DNA of 64,000 nucleotides from Vibrio ostreae. Its GTDB lineage: Bacteria; Pseudomonadota; Gammaproteobacteria; Enterobacterales; Vibrionaceae. The translations under genes and the position numbers were made by a program. The stretch is from assembly GCF_019226825.1 (NCBI RefSeq), contig NZ_CP076643.1, positions 2,790,001 to 2,854,000 of the forward strand, given 5' to 3'. Below are positions 48,533 to 57,638 of the stretch, piece by piece. Positions within the stretch are counted from its first letter, which is position 1, and every line of letters starts with the position of its first letter. The notes beneath the pieces were generated by a model. It was not told the origin of the DNA. It made no database searches and saw only the letters and a list, made by a program, of their open reading frames with translations.

Positions 48533-51334
48533 ATGGCCCGCATCCCTGATAACCCGTTAATTCTGATTGATGGTTCTTCTTATTTATACCGCGCTTTTCA
48601 CGCCTACCCGGGCACCATGAGTAATGGTGAAATCCCGACCAACGCCGTCTATGGTGTGGTTAACATGGTGCGAGCCATGATGCGTCAGTTTGCCAGTGAG
48701 CGTATTGCGGTGGTGTTCGACGCCAAAGGCAAAACCTTCCGTGATGATATGTATGCCGAGTACAAGGCGCACCGTCCGCCAATGCCGGATGATCTGCGTT
48801 GTCAGATAGAGCCGCTGCATCAGGTGATCCGTGCCATGGGGCTGCCGCTGCTGTCGATTGAAGGCGTGGAAGCGGATGATGTGATAGGTACCCTGGCGCA
48901 CCAGGCGTCGCAAGCCGGTATGCCGGTGCTGATCAGCACCGGTGATAAAGATATGGCGCAGCTGGTGGATGACAACGTTACCCTGATCAACACCATGACC
49001 AACGTGGTGATGGATCGTGCAGGGGTGATCGAAAAATTCGGCATCCCGCCCGAGCTGATCATCGATTATCTGGCGCTGATGGGCGATAAAGTCGATAACA
49101 TTCCGGGTGTGCCCGGGGTGGGTGATAAAACCGCGACTGCGCTGCTGCAGGGTATCGGTGGTCTGAATGATCTGTATGACAAGCTGGATGATATTGCCGC
49201 GCTCGGTTTCCGTGGTTCGAAAACCATGGCGAAAAAGCTGCAGGATAACCGCGACAATGCCATGCTGTCCTATCAGTTGGCGACCATCAAACTGGACGTC
49301 GAGCTGGACTGCACACCAGAAAGTTTGCTGAAAAATACCCCAGACCGTGATGCTCTGATTGAACTGTACGGCAAGCTGGCGTTTAAATCCTGGCTGACCG
49401 AACTGCTGGAAGGTGGCAACGGCGTGGTGGAAGCGGCGGAAAAAACCGGCGCCAGCGCAGCGTCCAGTGGTGCGAAAACCTCTTCAGTGCCTGCGGCGGA
49501 TACCTCAGCAGTGACGATTGATCGCAGCCATTACGAAACCATTGTTGATGAAGCGGCGTTTGCCCGCTGGCTGGATAAGCTGCAAGCGGCTGAAGTGTTT
49601 GCGTTTGATACCGAAACTGACAGCCTGGACTACATGGTGGCCAATCTGGTCGGTGTCTCATTCGCGGTAGCGGAAGGCGAAGCGGCTTATGTGCCGGTCG
49701 CGCATGATTATCTCGATGCGCCGCAGCAACTGGACCGCGACTGGGTATTGGCCCAGCTCAAGCCCATTCTGCAGGATGCACAGCAGGCCAAAGTGGGCCA
49801 GAACCTCAAATACGATGCCAGTGTGCTGGCCCGTTATAACATCGAACTGCGCGGTATTAAGCACGATACCATGCTGGCCTCTTACGTTTATAACAGCGTC
49901 GGTGGTAAGCACGATATGGACAGCCTGGCACTGCGTTTCTTGCAGCACAGTTGTATTTCGTTTGAGCAGGTGGCCGGCAAAGGCAAAAACCAGCTGACCT
50001 TTAACCAAATCGATCTTAAGCAGGCTGCGCCTTACGCGGCAGAAGATGCCGATGTGACGCTGCGTCTGCATCACCGTCTGCAGCCGCTTATCGATCAGGA
50101 TGAGTCTTTGCAGCGTATCTATCGTGACATTGAAATGCCACTGGTGCCCGTGTTGTCGCGTATTGAGCGTACCGGAGTCCTGATCGATGACATGCTGCTT
50201 GGTGCGCAGTCGCAGGAGATTGCTCACAAGCTCGATGAACTAGAGCAGAAAGCGTTTGATATCGCCGGTCAGGAATTTAACCTCAGCTCGCCAAAACAGC
50301 TGCAGACCATTTTGTTTGAGCAGATGCAATTGCCGGTGGTGAAGAAGACGCCGTCCGGTACTCCGTCGACCAACGAAGAAGTGCTGCAGGAGCTGGCTCT
50401 GGATTACCCGTTGCCGGCCGTGATTCTGCAATACCGCGGTCTGGCCAAATTGAAATCGACGTACACCGACAAACTGCCGAAAATGATTAACCCAAGTACC
50501 GGCCGGGTGCACACCTCTTATCATCAGGCGGTGACGGCGACCGGGCGTTTGTCCTCGACCGATCCTAACCTGCAGAATATCCCAATCCGTAATGAGGAAG
50601 GGCGTCGTATCCGTCAGGCGTTTATTGCGCCACACGGCTGGAAAATTATGGCTGTCGACTACTCGCAGATTGAACTGCGTATTATGGCGCATCTGTCCGG
50701 TGATAAAGCGCTGCTGGAAGCTTTCCAACAGGGTAAAGATATCCACGCCGCGACCGCAGCGGAAATTCTCGGAGTCAGTATTGATCAGGTCAGCAGCGAA
50801 CAGCGCCGCCGTGCCAAAGCGGTGAACTTCGGTCTGATCTATGGCATGAGTGCTTTTGGCCTCGCCAAGCAACTCGGCATTCCGCGTGGTGAAGCGCAGC
50901 AGTATATGGATACTTACTTCGAGCGTTATCCGGGCGTGATGCAGTACATGGAAGATACCCGCAGTACGGCAGCCGAACAGGGCTATGTGGAAACCATCTT
51001 CGGACGTCGTCTTCATTTGCCGGAAATTCAGTCGCGCAACGGTATGCGTCGTAAAGCGGCTGAGCGTGCGGCAATCAACGCGCCGATGCAGGGCACGGCA
51101 GCGGACATCATCAAGAAAGCCATGCTGCTGGTCGATGAATGGATCGAAGCGGAAGGGGCTGGTCGGGTGAAACTGCTGATGCAGGTCCACGATGAACTGG
51201 TGTTTGAAGTCGAAGAGTCAGCTTTGTCCGAAATTGAAAGTAAAGTACAGAATCTGATGGAATCTGCCGCATCTCTGGCGGTGCCTTTAGTGGCTGAATC
51301 TGGTCACGGTAACAACTGGGATGAGGCACACTAG
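48533..51334 (+). CDS. polA: DNA polymerase I
   Basis: 933-aa repair and Okazaki-fragment polymerase. The 5'-3' exonuclease domain covers about residues 1-290 ([49 protein letters not shown]). The 3'-5' proofreading domain begins near residue 330 with intact FDTETDSLD. The polymerase domain has motif [20 protein letters not shown], the O-helix [19 protein letters not shown] and motif [14 protein letters not shown] 48533 aligns with other Vibrio PolA proteins; the frame upstream from 48464 is not conserved in type. A DnaA-box pair lies in the leader. Confidence 0.97.
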   Translation: MARIPDNPLILIDGSSYLYRAFHAYPGTMSNGEIPTNAVYGVVNMVRAMMRQFASERIAVVFDAKGKTFRDDMYAEYKAHRPPMPDDLRCQIEPLHQVIRAMGLPLLSIEGVEADDVIGTLAHQASQAGMPVLISTGDKDMAQLVDDNVTLINTMTNVVMDRAGVIEKFGIPPELIIDYLALMGDKVDNIPGVPGVGDKTATALLQGIGGLNDLYDKLDDIAALGFRGSKTMAKKLQDNRDNAMLSYQLATIKLDVELDCTPESLLKNTPDRDALIELYGKLAFKSWLTELLEGGNGVVEAAEKTGASAASSGAKTSSVPAADTSAVTIDRSHYETIVDEAAFARWLDKLQAAEVFAFDTETDSLDYMVANLVGVSFAVAEGEAAYVPVAHDYLDAPQQLDRDWVLAQLKPILQDAQQAKVGQNLKYDASVLARYNIELRGIKHDTMLASYVYNSVGGKHDMDSLALRFLQHSCISFEQVAGKGKNQLTFNQIDLKQAAPYAAEDADVTLRLHHRLQPLIDQDESLQRIYRDIEMPLVPVLSRIERTGVLIDDMLLGAQSQEIAHKLDELEQKAFDIAGQEFNLSSPKQLQTILFEQMQLPVVKKTPSGTPSTNEEVLQELALDYPLPAVILQYRGLAKLKSTYTDKLPKMINPSTGRVHTSYHQAVTATGRLSSTDPNLQNIPIRNEEGRRIRQAFIAPHGWKIMAVDYSQIELRIMAHLSGDKALLEAFQQGKDIHAATAAEILGVSIDQVSSEQRRRAKAVNFGLIYGMSAFGLAKQLGIPRGEAQQYMDTYFERYPGVMQYMEDTRSTAAEQGYVETIFGRRLHLPEIQSRNGMRRKAAERAAINAPMQGTAADIIKKAMLLVDEWIEAEGAGRVKLLMQVHDELVFEVEESALSEIESKVQNLMESAASLAVPLVAESGHGNNWDEAH

Positions 51335-51367
51335 ACAGAATATCGCCTAATCCACTGAAATATCATG

Positions 51368-51396
51368 AGCCAGCGCACAGTCGCTGGCTTTTTTTA
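51368..51396 (+). terminator. Terminator after polA
   Basis: AGCCAGCG / CGCTGGCT perfect stem with CACAGT loop and a seven-U tail. Confidence 0.9.
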
Positions 51397-51508
51397 TCAA
51401 TAAAAAAGTAAGTGTATTTCAGAAGTTTATGTTGCTTAATAAAAATTTAATGAAAAAAAACTACAAAAGGAGTTCCCATTTGTGACCAATTGTTGTACAT
51501 TAACTTCC

Positions 51509-51615
51509 GTAGGGTACAGAGGTAAGATGTTCTATCTTTCAGACCTTTTGTTTCACGTTATTGGATTAGGCTGATTCAGCCGCCCCAGTCACACTTTTGA
51601 CTGGGGCGTTTTTTA
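51509..51615 (+). ncRNA. spf: Spot 42 small RNA
   Basis: Nearly identical to E. coli Spot 42 from its 5' end GTAGGGTACAGAGGTAAG to the terminator (stem GCCCCAGTCA / TGACTGGGGC, then six U). A −10 TACATT lies eight bases before the 5' end. The polA-spf-engB order is conserved in enterics. Spot 42 is Hfq-dependent, repressed by CRP-cAMP in E. coli, and down-regulates catabolic genes when glucose is present. That links it to the CRP-controlled sugar genes in this window, but direct targets here are not shown. Confidence 0.96.
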
Positions 51616-51626
51616 TTGGGCCGCGT

Positions 51627-51853
51627 TTAATCTGAAGCTGCCCGTTTGCCACTCTCTGAACTGATTTTATCCACGTGGTCTGCCTGACCAAGCCCATTCT
51701 CCTGCTCTGTCACTCTGCGAACAACGGCGAAAGCCAGTAACCATTTCTGTAATTCATCGTCATTCACACTTTTGGTTATTTCTGCGAGTAAACTAAGCGG
51801 ATCGGACGGCCGTTTTGTTTCTATCTTGATGATCTATATGGTTTAGTTGTCAT
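51627..51853 (-). pseudogene. Small gene, probably frameshifted, antisense side of the spf-engB gap
   Basis: A 68-codon frame (51833-51627) reads like protein (DPLSLLAEITKSVNDDELQ, KWLLAFAVVRRVTEQENG) but has no usable start. An ATG at 51853 opens MTTKPYRSS in a frame offset by one base. Adding one A to the AA at 51826-51827 joins them into a continuous 75-aa acidic/helical protein. The family is not recognised. The same type of one-base defect affects five larger genes here. No good ribosome binding site is seen, so this stays tentative. Confidence 0.4.
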
Positions 51854-51904
51854 TTTTTTCGGTCGGGAAGGTGAGTGAATTTCGTGATCCGGCCATATTG
51901 TAAT

Positions 51905-51995
51905 CTGGCGTAAATTAATCAATCCTAGCGCCATAACAATAATTACCTCCTATTTCTCTCCCGTTGCCCCACCAGGATGGTGGGGATTTTTATTT
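51905..51995 (+). ncRNA. Candidate small RNA downstream of spf
   Basis: A strong terminator (CCCCACCA / TGGTGGGG with GGA loop, 51967-51985, then AUUUUUAUUU) ends a stretch with no gene on the + strand for more than 350 bp. A possible −10 (TATTGT near 51896) gives an RNA of about 90 nt with a C/U-rich segment CCTCCTATTTCTCTCCC. Vibrionaceae are reported to carry an extra sRNA in the spf neighbourhood (VSsrna24 in Aliivibrio); identity with it is unverified. The 5' end is a guess. Confidence 0.45.
51967..51995 (+). terminator. Strong terminator without an upstream gene
   Basis: 8-bp GC-rich stem, 3-base loop and U-rich tail. It is the main evidence for the candidate sRNA. Confidence 0.8.
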
Positions 51996-52064
51996 GTGTC
52001 CTGGGCCAACTGTTGCTTGTGAAAGCTGTTTTGTTTGAACACGGCCGCGCACTGATTGACGGGC

Positions 52065-52090
52065 GAAAAAAAGCCCTGCGTGTGCAGGGC
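52065..52090 (-). terminator. Terminator after engB
   Basis: On the − strand GCCCTGC / GCAGGGC stem followed by seven U residues, about 40 bases past the engB stop. Confidence 0.85.
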
Positions 52091-52131
52091 AATCAAATAA
52101 TAAGTGGGCGTAAATTGCAGTTGGTTAGCGT

Positions 52132-52794
52132 TTACTGCTGTGGATCATCAAACTGCTCGGCTGTGGCTTCCTCGGCGGCCAGCTGTGCCAGCATTGGTGC
52201 AAACCAGCTATCGAGTTTGTGACGTAATACATCGACACCGATACCATTGTGGGACGAAAACGCATCCACTTTAACATCGCCGCCCAGCTCCAGCGCATCC
52301 TGACGCACTTTCAGTAACTGAGCTTTACGCGCGCCGCTTTTCAGTTTATCGGCTTTGGTCAGCAGCACCTGGACCGGAATGTTGCATTCCACTGCCCAGA
52401 TAATCAGCTGCTGGTCGAGATCTTTCATCGGATGGCGAATATCCATCAGCACCACCAGACCTTTCAGGCAGGTACGCTTTTGCAGGTATTCCCCCAGTGA
52501 CTGTTGCCACTTTTTCTTCATTTCCAGCGGCACCTGGGCAAATCCATAGCCAGGCAGATCGACAATATGACAGCCTTCGGTCACCTTAAACAGGTTGATC
52601 AGCTGAGTACGGCCGGGAGTTTTACTGGTCTTCGCTAAGTTTTTTTGGTTAGTTAACTTATTGAGAGAACTGGATTTTCCAGCGTTTGAGCGTCCTGCAA
52701 ACGCAATTTCGATACCTTCATCAGCGGGAAGATGGCGAATGTCTGGCGCACTGGTGATGAAATGCGTGTTTTGATAATGAATTTTTACGCTCAC
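52132..52794 (-). CDS. engB: Ribosome biogenesis GTPase EngB (YihA/YsxC)
   Basis: 220-aa essential GTPase acting in 50S subunit assembly. G1 is [13 protein letters not shown]2/TPGRTQLIN covers switch I, G3 is DLPGYGFA, G4 is LLTKADKL and G5 is FSSHNG. I chose GTG 52794 over ATG 52806 because GGAG then lies six bases upstream and the N-terminus [22 protein letters not shown] matches Vibrio relatives. The C-terminal tail ([18 protein letters not shown]) is longer and more acidic than in E. coli. It is divergent from the cytochrome c4 gene. Confidence 0.94.
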   Translation of the reverse strand: MSVKIHYQNTHFITSAPDIRHLPADEGIEIAFAGRSNAGKSSSLNKLTNQKNLAKTSKTPGRTQLINLFKVTEGCHIVDLPGYGFAQVPLEMKKKWQQSLGEYLQKRTCLKGLVVLMDIRHPMKDLDQQLIIWAVECNIPVQVLLTKADKLKSGARKAQLLKVRQDALELGGDVKVDAFSSHNGIGVDVLRHKLDSWFAPMLAQLAAEEATAEQFDDPQQ

Positions 52795-52940
52795 TGTTAA
52801 CTCCATCTCGACTTTGAGTTGTCGATTGATTACTTTTTGGTGAAATTGTGTAATATAACCGTGCTCGGCATAAGGTCGCTTATTGTACCATGAGTGGTAC
52901 CTTCTGGTACTGGAAGCTTGATAATTATAAATGGAATGTC

Positions 52941-53558
52941 ATGAAGAAATTAGCGCTAATCTTAAGTCTTTTAGCCAGCTGCTCTGCATGGGCCCAAGGC
53001 AGCATTGAAGCTGGTAAAGCAAAATCCCAAACGTGTGTTGCCTGCCATGGTGCAGATGGCAACAGTCAAATTACCACTTACCCTAAACTGGCCGGTCAAC
53101 ACGCTAAGTATATTGAGAAGCAGCTGAAAGATCTCAAGCTTGGTATGTCGAGCGGTGGTGCACAAGGCCGTTATGATCCGGTGATGAGCGCGATGGCGAT
53201 GCCATTGAGCGAAGAAGATATGGCCGATCTGGCTGCCTATTATGCGTCGTTGCCGATATCAACGAACTCCACCCCGGAAGACGTGGTAGCGCAGGGCAAG
53301 GTGCTGTATACCGCCGGTGATGCGTCCCGCGGACTGACGGCATGTATTGCCTGTCACGGCCCGCGCGGTAACGGCACCGAACTGTCCGGTTTCCCGAAAA
53401 TTTCGGGCCAGCATGCGGACTACGTCAAAGCCCAGCTGCAAAAATTCCGTGATGATCAGCGCGGTAACGACATGAACGCGATGATGCGTGATGTGGCGAA
53501 AAAACTGACCGATGCTGATATCGAAACCCTGTCCAAATATGTCGGCGGCCTGCACTAA
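52941..53558 (+). CDS. Dihaem cytochrome c4
   Basis: 205-aa periplasmic electron carrier. The signal peptide (KKLALILSLLASCSAWA) is followed by two homologous cytochrome c domains. Each has one CxxCH haem-binding site (CVACH at about residue 34, CIACH at about 136) and a distal methionine region (MSAMAMPLSEEDMADLAAYYASLP, MNAMMRDVAKKLTDADIETLSKYVGGLH). The family passes electrons from the bc1 complex toward terminal oxidases such as cbb3. ATG 52941 starts directly at the signal peptide. It is followed by a terminator. Confidence 0.94.
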   Translation: MKKLALILSLLASCSAWAQGSIEAGKAKSQTCVACHGADGNSQITTYPKLAGQHAKYIEKQLKDLKLGMSSGGAQGRYDPVMSAMAMPLSEEDMADLAAYYASLPISTNSTPEDVVAQGKVLYTAGDASRGLTACIACHGPRGNGTELSGFPKISGQHADYVKAQLQKFRDDQRGNDMNAMMRDVAKKLTDADIETLSKYVGGLH

Positions 53559-53593
53559 CCTTTTTGTCCTACACCTGTTCGAGCATTGCTGTT

Positions 53594-53626
53594 GAAATAA
53601 CCCCGCCTGGCGGGGTTATTTCGTTT
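53594..53626 (+). terminator. Terminator after cytochrome c4
   Basis: GAAATAACCCCGCC / GGCGGGGTTATTTC perfect 14-base arms. The AT-rich outer stem makes it bidirectional. Confidence 0.85.
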
Positions 53627-53680
53627 AAGACGGATCGGTTTGAGACGAACGCCGGGATAGGCTGAGTTTGCCATGCCGTG

Positions 53681-53698
53681 TGTAAGACATTGGCTATA
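53681..53698 (+). promoter_or_regulatory. Candidate GacA/VarA/UvrY box upstream of csrC
   Basis: TGTAAGACATTGGCTATA matches the left half of the GacA box TGTAAG-N6-CTTACA exactly and the right half partly. It is centred about 145 bp upstream of the predicted RNA start, a usual distance for GacA-type activators. Confidence 0.6.
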
Positions 53699-53833
53699 GT
53701 TGTCATTTTTATCGGGATTGGTTTTAGGTTAATTGTCTGATTTAAAACATAATAATTTTTAGAGTCGGGTGAGGTTAGCAAAGTTTGCGCTGGCGCACAT
53801 TGTGCCGGAGTGCGAAGCGGGTAAAGTAGGGTC

Positions 53834-54181
53834 ATCGGCATGACGCTGAACAGGGAATTCAGACCAGGCAGGTCTCCACGGAGCTGGCGAGGAATGCTGG
53901 TAAACGGACAGGGAAACGCTTTACAGGAGTGAAGCGCAACAAGGATGGTTAACTGGTCTTAAGGTAAAGACAGTGACAAGGAATCAGGCGCAGGACGCGC
54001 CCGGATACAGGAAGTAATCAGGGATTGCCATAACTCATCAGGATGATGACAAACCACACTTTTTGGCACGGAAAGCCCGAAAAACAAACGGACATTTGGT
54101 GCACCATCTGGTGCGACCCGATTTCGTCACTTCAGGTGACGATTTGGAAAGCGACAGGGAAACCTGCCGCTTTTTTTATTT
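53834..54181 (+). ncRNA. csrC: CsrB/CsrC-family regulatory RNA
   Basis: About 350 nt with no credible protein. I count 17 GGA motifs, many in AGGA, AGGGA or ACGGA context, the binding sites by which these RNAs titrate CsrA. The terminator is GCGACAGG-GAAA-CCTGCCGC (one A-C mismatch) followed by seven U residues at 54171-54177. A −10 TAAAGT (53822-53827) sets the estimated start. In E. coli csrC also lies between yihA (engB) and yihI, as here. Expression should depend on the VarS/VarA two-component system. Confidence 0.88.
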
Positions 54182-54283
54182 GCGCTGGCTTTTTTTACAA
54201 AATCGGCGCGATTTTGTACGATCACTCTCCACTCTACAGCCAGTTTCTGGTATGTTTCGCATCCCCGTTTGAAGGATGTCTGT

Positions 54284-54922
54284 ATGCACCCATGCCCTTT
54301 ATGTCACAGTAACGACACTCACGCTTACTATGAAGACCAGCACCGTGCGTACCTGCAGTGCCAGCTGTGTCAACTGGTGTTTGTCAATCCGGAGCACCGC
54401 CTGGACGCCGTGCGTGAAAAAGCCTTTTACGATTTACATGAAAATGACCCGGCTGATGCTGGTTATCGTCGCTTTTTATCCCGTGTCTGTGATCCGATAC
54501 TGGCCAGGCTGGCGCCTCAATCTAAGGGGTTAGATTTTGGTTGTGGTCCCGGACCGACGTTGTCCCTGATGCTGGAAGAAGCCGGCCATCAGGTGGCGCT
54601 GTATGATGTGTTTTATCATCCAGGGCGCCAGGTGCTGGAGACCAGCTATGATTTTATGACTGCCACTGAAGTGATCGAGCATTTGCACGATCCGGCCCAG
54701 GTTTGGCAGCAATGGTTAAATTTAGTTAAGCCAGGTGGCTGGATTGGTCTGATGACCAAGATGGTCAAAAATGTGGACGCATTCGCGACATGGCACTATA
54801 AAAATGATCTGACCCATGTGATCTTTTTTAGCCGCCACACGTTTGAATTTCTGGCAGAGCGGGATCAGCTCGAACTTGAATTTATAGGCAATGATGTAAT
54901 TTTACTGAGGAAACCCCAGTAA
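54284..54922 (+). CDS. SAM-dependent methyltransferase with N-terminal zinc-ribbon-like motif
   Basis: 212-aa class I methyltransferase. The N-terminus has two cysteine pairs (CPLCHS and CQLCQLVFVNPEHR) as in zinc-ribbon methyltransferases. SAM motif I is GLDFGCGPGPTLSLMLEEAGH at about residue 84, and EVIEHLHDP with LVKPGGWIGLMTKMV forms later motifs. ATG 54284 has AAGGA eight bases upstream. The stop overlaps the yihI start by one base (TAATG), so the two are co-translated. The substrate is not known. Confidence 0.88.
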   Translation: MHPCPLCHSNDTHAYYEDQHRAYLQCQLCQLVFVNPEHRLDAVREKAFYDLHENDPADAGYRRFLSRVCDPILARLAPQSKGLDFGCGPGPTLSLMLEEAGHQVALYDVFYHPGRQVLETSYDFMTATEVIEHLHDPAQVWQQWLNLVKPGGWIGLMTKMVKNVDAFATWHYKNDLTHVIFFSRHTFEFLAERDQLELEFIGNDVILLRKPQ

Positions 54923-55491
54923 TGACTCGACAAAAAGAATCAATCAGCAAAACCGGTATCAATGGCGATCTGGTTTTTGCTCGTAAACATAACCGTACTT
55001 CTGGTGAGCTGGAAGGACGTCTGCGCAAAAAACTCAAAAAGCGCAAAGGTCTGAAAACCGGCAGTCGTCACTCGGAAGGCTCGCAGGAAGCGCAGCGTAA
55101 AGCAGCGCAGCAGAGCGATCCGCGTCTGGGCAGCAAGAAAAAAATTCCGCTGATTGCCGAAGCGCCAAAGAAACTGAACAAGCAGGAGCGTCGCGCCTCT
55201 GCTGAGCAGGAACTGGCGATGCTGGAAAATGATGCGCAGCTGAACGTGTTGCTGGACCGGATCGATAACGGCGAGAAGCTGGGGGCCGGTCTGCAGAAAT
55301 ACGTGGACCAGAAGCTGGATCGGATTGAAATCCTGATGAAGCAGCTCGGTCTGTTTGACGGCAGCGAAGAGCTGGAACAAGAACAGCCAGTTGAGCCGGT
55401 CGCGAAAGCTAAAACCAAAGCTAAGGCGAAAACGGATGACGATCTGCTGTCGCAGTTCGAAAATCTCGATCTGGATGATTACAAAGACTAA
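54922..55491 (+). CDS. yihI: Der GTPase-activating protein YihI
   Basis: 189-aa GAP-like protein that stimulates the ribosome-assembly GTPase Der (EngA) and slows 50S maturation in E. coli. It has a strongly basic N-terminal half (LRKKLKKRKGLKTGSRHSE, GSKKKIPLIAEAPKKL), a central helical LEND-AQLNVLLDRIDNGEKLGAGLQKYVDQKLDRIE and an acidic C-terminus (DDDLLSQFENLDLDDYKD). It is coupled to the methyltransferase and followed by the DUF2489-type gene nine bases later, the usual Vibrio order. Confidence 0.93.
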   Translation: MTRQKESISKTGINGDLVFARKHNRTSGELEGRLRKKLKKRKGLKTGSRHSEGSQEAQRKAAQQSDPRLGSKKKIPLIAEAPKKLNKQERRASAEQELAMLENDAQLNVLLDRIDNGEKLGAGLQKYVDQKLDRIEILMKQLGLFDGSEELEQEQPVEPVAKAKTKAKAKTDDDLLSQFENLDLDDYKD

Positions 55492-55500
55492 GGTGGCACC

Positions 55501-55989
55501 ATGAACGTAACCCTACTAGCGATAGCTGGCGCTGTGATTATTCTGGGCCTTGCGGCCTATGCGGGTTACCTTTTGTTGCAACTGAAAAAGCAAAAGGAGC
55601 TGCAGCAGCAGCACCAGGCTCTGGCGATCGAAAAGCGCAACGCGAATATTTTCGATAACGTCAACATTCTCTGTATGGCGGGGATTCAGGGCCAGTGTGA
55701 TCTGTCGGAAATCAGCATCCGGGTGTATTGCATTATGGATTATGTCCAAGGTGATAACCGGGTTGATTTCGACCGCGAATTTCCGGCAATCGCCGAGCTG
55801 TACCATACGGTAAAAGATATGCCGCGTGGTGAAGCTCGTCAGCAAATGGTGAAGAAGGATCGCATGCAGCACAACCTGATTCGCCAGAAAGCCGAAACCC
55901 GTCTCAACGATGCCATTGTTGAAGAGCTGAAGGCCCTGCAAAAACGTGTTCAGCCGCTGAATAATCAAATCGCGATTCAGATGGTATAA
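55501..55989 (+). CDS. DUF2489-type membrane-anchored protein
   Basis: 162-aa protein with one N-terminal membrane helix (VTLLAIAGAVIILGLAAYAGYLLL), then a basic/Gln-rich stretch and a soluble domain (NVNILCMAGIQGQCDLSEISIRVYCIMDYV, REFPAIAELYHTVKDMPRGEARQQM). This matches a conserved gammaproteobacterial family (DUF2489) of unknown function that neighbours yihI and hemN. Nothing catalytic is apparent. It lies nine bases after yihI, so probably in the same transcript. Confidence 0.8.
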   Translation: MNVTLLAIAGAVIILGLAAYAGYLLLQLKKQKELQQQHQALAIEKRNANIFDNVNILCMAGIQGQCDLSEISIRVYCIMDYVQGDNRVDFDREFPAIAELYHTVKDMPRGEARQQMVKKDRMQHNLIRQKAETRLNDAIVEELKALQKRVQPLNNQIAIQMV

Positions 55990-56021
55990 ATGATCACTCA
56001 CTCGAAAGAGTGAGTGATCAT
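55990..56021 (+). terminator. Perfect 14-bp hairpin with GAAA tetraloop
   Basis: Arms ATGATCACTCACTC and GAGTGAGTGATCAT with a GAAA loop start next to the stop codon of the DUF2489-type gene. There is no U-tract, so Rho-independent termination is doubtful; mRNA 3'-end protection or a protein-binding palindrome are alternatives. Confidence 0.5.
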
Positions 56022-56129
56022 GCTAGCAGTTTCGAATATTTTGTTCACAAATTCTACGTTTGCCACGCTGCACTCTGCTGTCGTGTGGCAAAATAGCTCG
56101 TCACAGCAGAAAATGGAAAGAGTCACACT

Positions 56130-57518
56130 ATGTCGTCGTATGTCGTACCCAGCCAGCAGATCGTTTGGGATCAAGCCAGTTTAGACAAGTACAACTATTC
56201 AGGGCCACGCTACACCTCATACCCGACCGCGGTAGAGTTTCATGAAGCGTTTACTATTGCTGACTACGACATGGCGTGTACCCAGTATCCGGACCGCCCG
56301 TTGTCGCTCTATGTCCATATTCCGTTTTGTCACAAGCTCTGTTACTACTGCGGCTGTAACAAGGTCATTACCCGTCATGCGCATAAAGCGGATGAGTACC
56401 TGGACGTGCTTGAGCATGAAATCCTCCAGCGTGCGTCTCTGCTCGGTGGCCGTCACGTCACTCAGCTTCATTTCGGTGGTGGTACGCCCACTTTCCTGAG
56501 CAAAAAACAGATCAGCCGGCTGATGACTCTGCTGCGCGAAGAGTTTGATTTTACAGCGGATGCGGAAATCAGTATTGAGATTGATCCGCGTGAAATTGAG
56601 CTGGATGTCCTCGACCATCTGCGTGAGGAAGGCTTCAACCGGGTCAGTATCGGGGTGCAGGATTTCAATAAAGAAGTGCAGAAACTGGTCAACCGCGAGC
56701 AGGATGAGCAGTTTATTGTTGATCTGGTTGCGCGTGCCAAACAGCTGGGGTTCCGCTCCACTAATCTGGATTTGATTTACGGTTTGCCTAAGCAGACCCT
56801 GGCCAGCTTCAGTGCCACACTGCAGCAGGTGCTGGCGATGCAGCCGGGCCGTTTGTCGGTCTTCAACTACGCCCATATGCCACAACTGTTTGCCGCGCAG
56901 CGTAAGATTAAAGACGCGGATTTGCCGCCCGCCGAAGAGAAGATGGCGATTCTGCAGTACACCATCAACACGCTGACCGAAGCCGGTTATCAGTTCATCG
57001 GTATGGACCACTTTGCGTTGCCGGATGACGAACTGGCGGTTGCACAGCGCAACGGTGTACTGCACCGTAATTTCCAGGGTTATACCACGCAGGGCGAATG
57101 TGACCTGGTTGGTTTTGGCGTCTCGGCAATTTCGATGATTGGCGATGCTTATGCTCAGAACCAGAAAGAGCTGAAAACATACTACGAGCAGGTCAATGAC
57201 ATGCGTCATGCGCTGTGGAAAGGGGTGGCTCTGGATAGTGACGACTTACTGCGCCGTGAAGTAATTAAGCAGCTGATCTGTAATTTCAGCCTCGATAAGC
57301 AGGCGATTGAGCGCGGCTTTAAGGTGCGCTTTGGCGATTATTTCCGTGAGGATCTGGCTCTGCTGCAAAGCTTTATTGATGATGGACTGGTCAGTGTTGA
57401 TGAGCGTTTTATTCAGGTGACACCGCGTGGCCGCTTACTGATTCGCAATATCTGTATGTGCTTTGATAAATACCTGCGCAGCCGCGCTCGTCAGCAGCAG
57501 TTCTCGCGTGTGATTTAA
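56130..57518 (+). CDS. hemN: Oxygen-independent coproporphyrinogen III dehydrogenase HemN
   Basis: 462-aa radical-SAM enzyme that decarboxylates coproporphyrinogen III to protoporphyrinogen IX under anaerobic conditions. The cluster motif is CHKLCYYCGC (C-x3-C-x2-C plus the extra Cys), preceded by YVHIPFC. Family elements GGGTPTFLS, RVSIGVQDFNKEVQKLVNREQ and the C-terminal HemN domain are present. Length matches E. coli HemN (457). A 14-bp hairpin lies upstream and a bidirectional terminator downstream. Confidence 0.96.
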   Translation: MSSYVVPSQQIVWDQASLDKYNYSGPRYTSYPTAVEFHEAFTIADYDMACTQYPDRPLSLYVHIPFCHKLCYYCGCNKVITRHAHKADEYLDVLEHEILQRASLLGGRHVTQLHFGGGTPTFLSKKQISRLMTLLREEFDFTADAEISIEIDPREIELDVLDHLREEGFNRVSIGVQDFNKEVQKLVNREQDEQFIVDLVARAKQLGFRSTNLDLIYGLPKQTLASFSATLQQVLAMQPGRLSVFNYAHMPQLFAAQRKIKDADLPPAEEKMAILQYTINTLTEAGYQFIGMDHFALPDDELAVAQRNGVLHRNFQGYTTQGECDLVGFGVSAISMIGDAYAQNQKELKTYYEQVNDMRHALWKGVALDSDDLLRREVIKQLICNFSLDKQAIERGFKVRFGDYFREDLALLQSFIDDGLVSVDERFIQVTPRGRLLIRNICMCFDKYLRSRARQQQFSRVI

Positions 57519-57564
57519 TCTCTCACCACGCTCAAAGTGTGGCGCGCTAAAACAGCAACATGAT

Positions 57565-57597
57565 AAAAAACCAGCGTAGCAACGCTGGTTTTTTTTG
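57565..57597. terminator. Bidirectional terminator between hemN and hemY
   Basis: AAAAAACCAGCGT / ACGCTGGTTTTTT perfect stem with AGCA loop, with A/T tracts on both sides. Confidence 0.9.
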
Positions 57598-57638
57598 TCT
57601 GTACTGTCGCAGCAGGCGGGGTGCCACCTGGCGGCGAA

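Noticed and set aside
48170..48543. Small − strand frames upstream of polA
   Set aside because: No ribosome binding sites and no recognisable protein pattern; the region is better explained as promoter/leader DNA.
51549..51560. TGTTTCACGT resembling half of parS within Spot 42
   Set aside because: Only the left half matches, and the same segment is similar in E. coli Spot 42, so it is RNA sequence conservation.
54043..54312. Short + strand frames covering the csrC 3' end
   Set aside because: They run through the CsrC terminator and GGA-motif region and have no protein-like conservation; the RNA explains the sequence.
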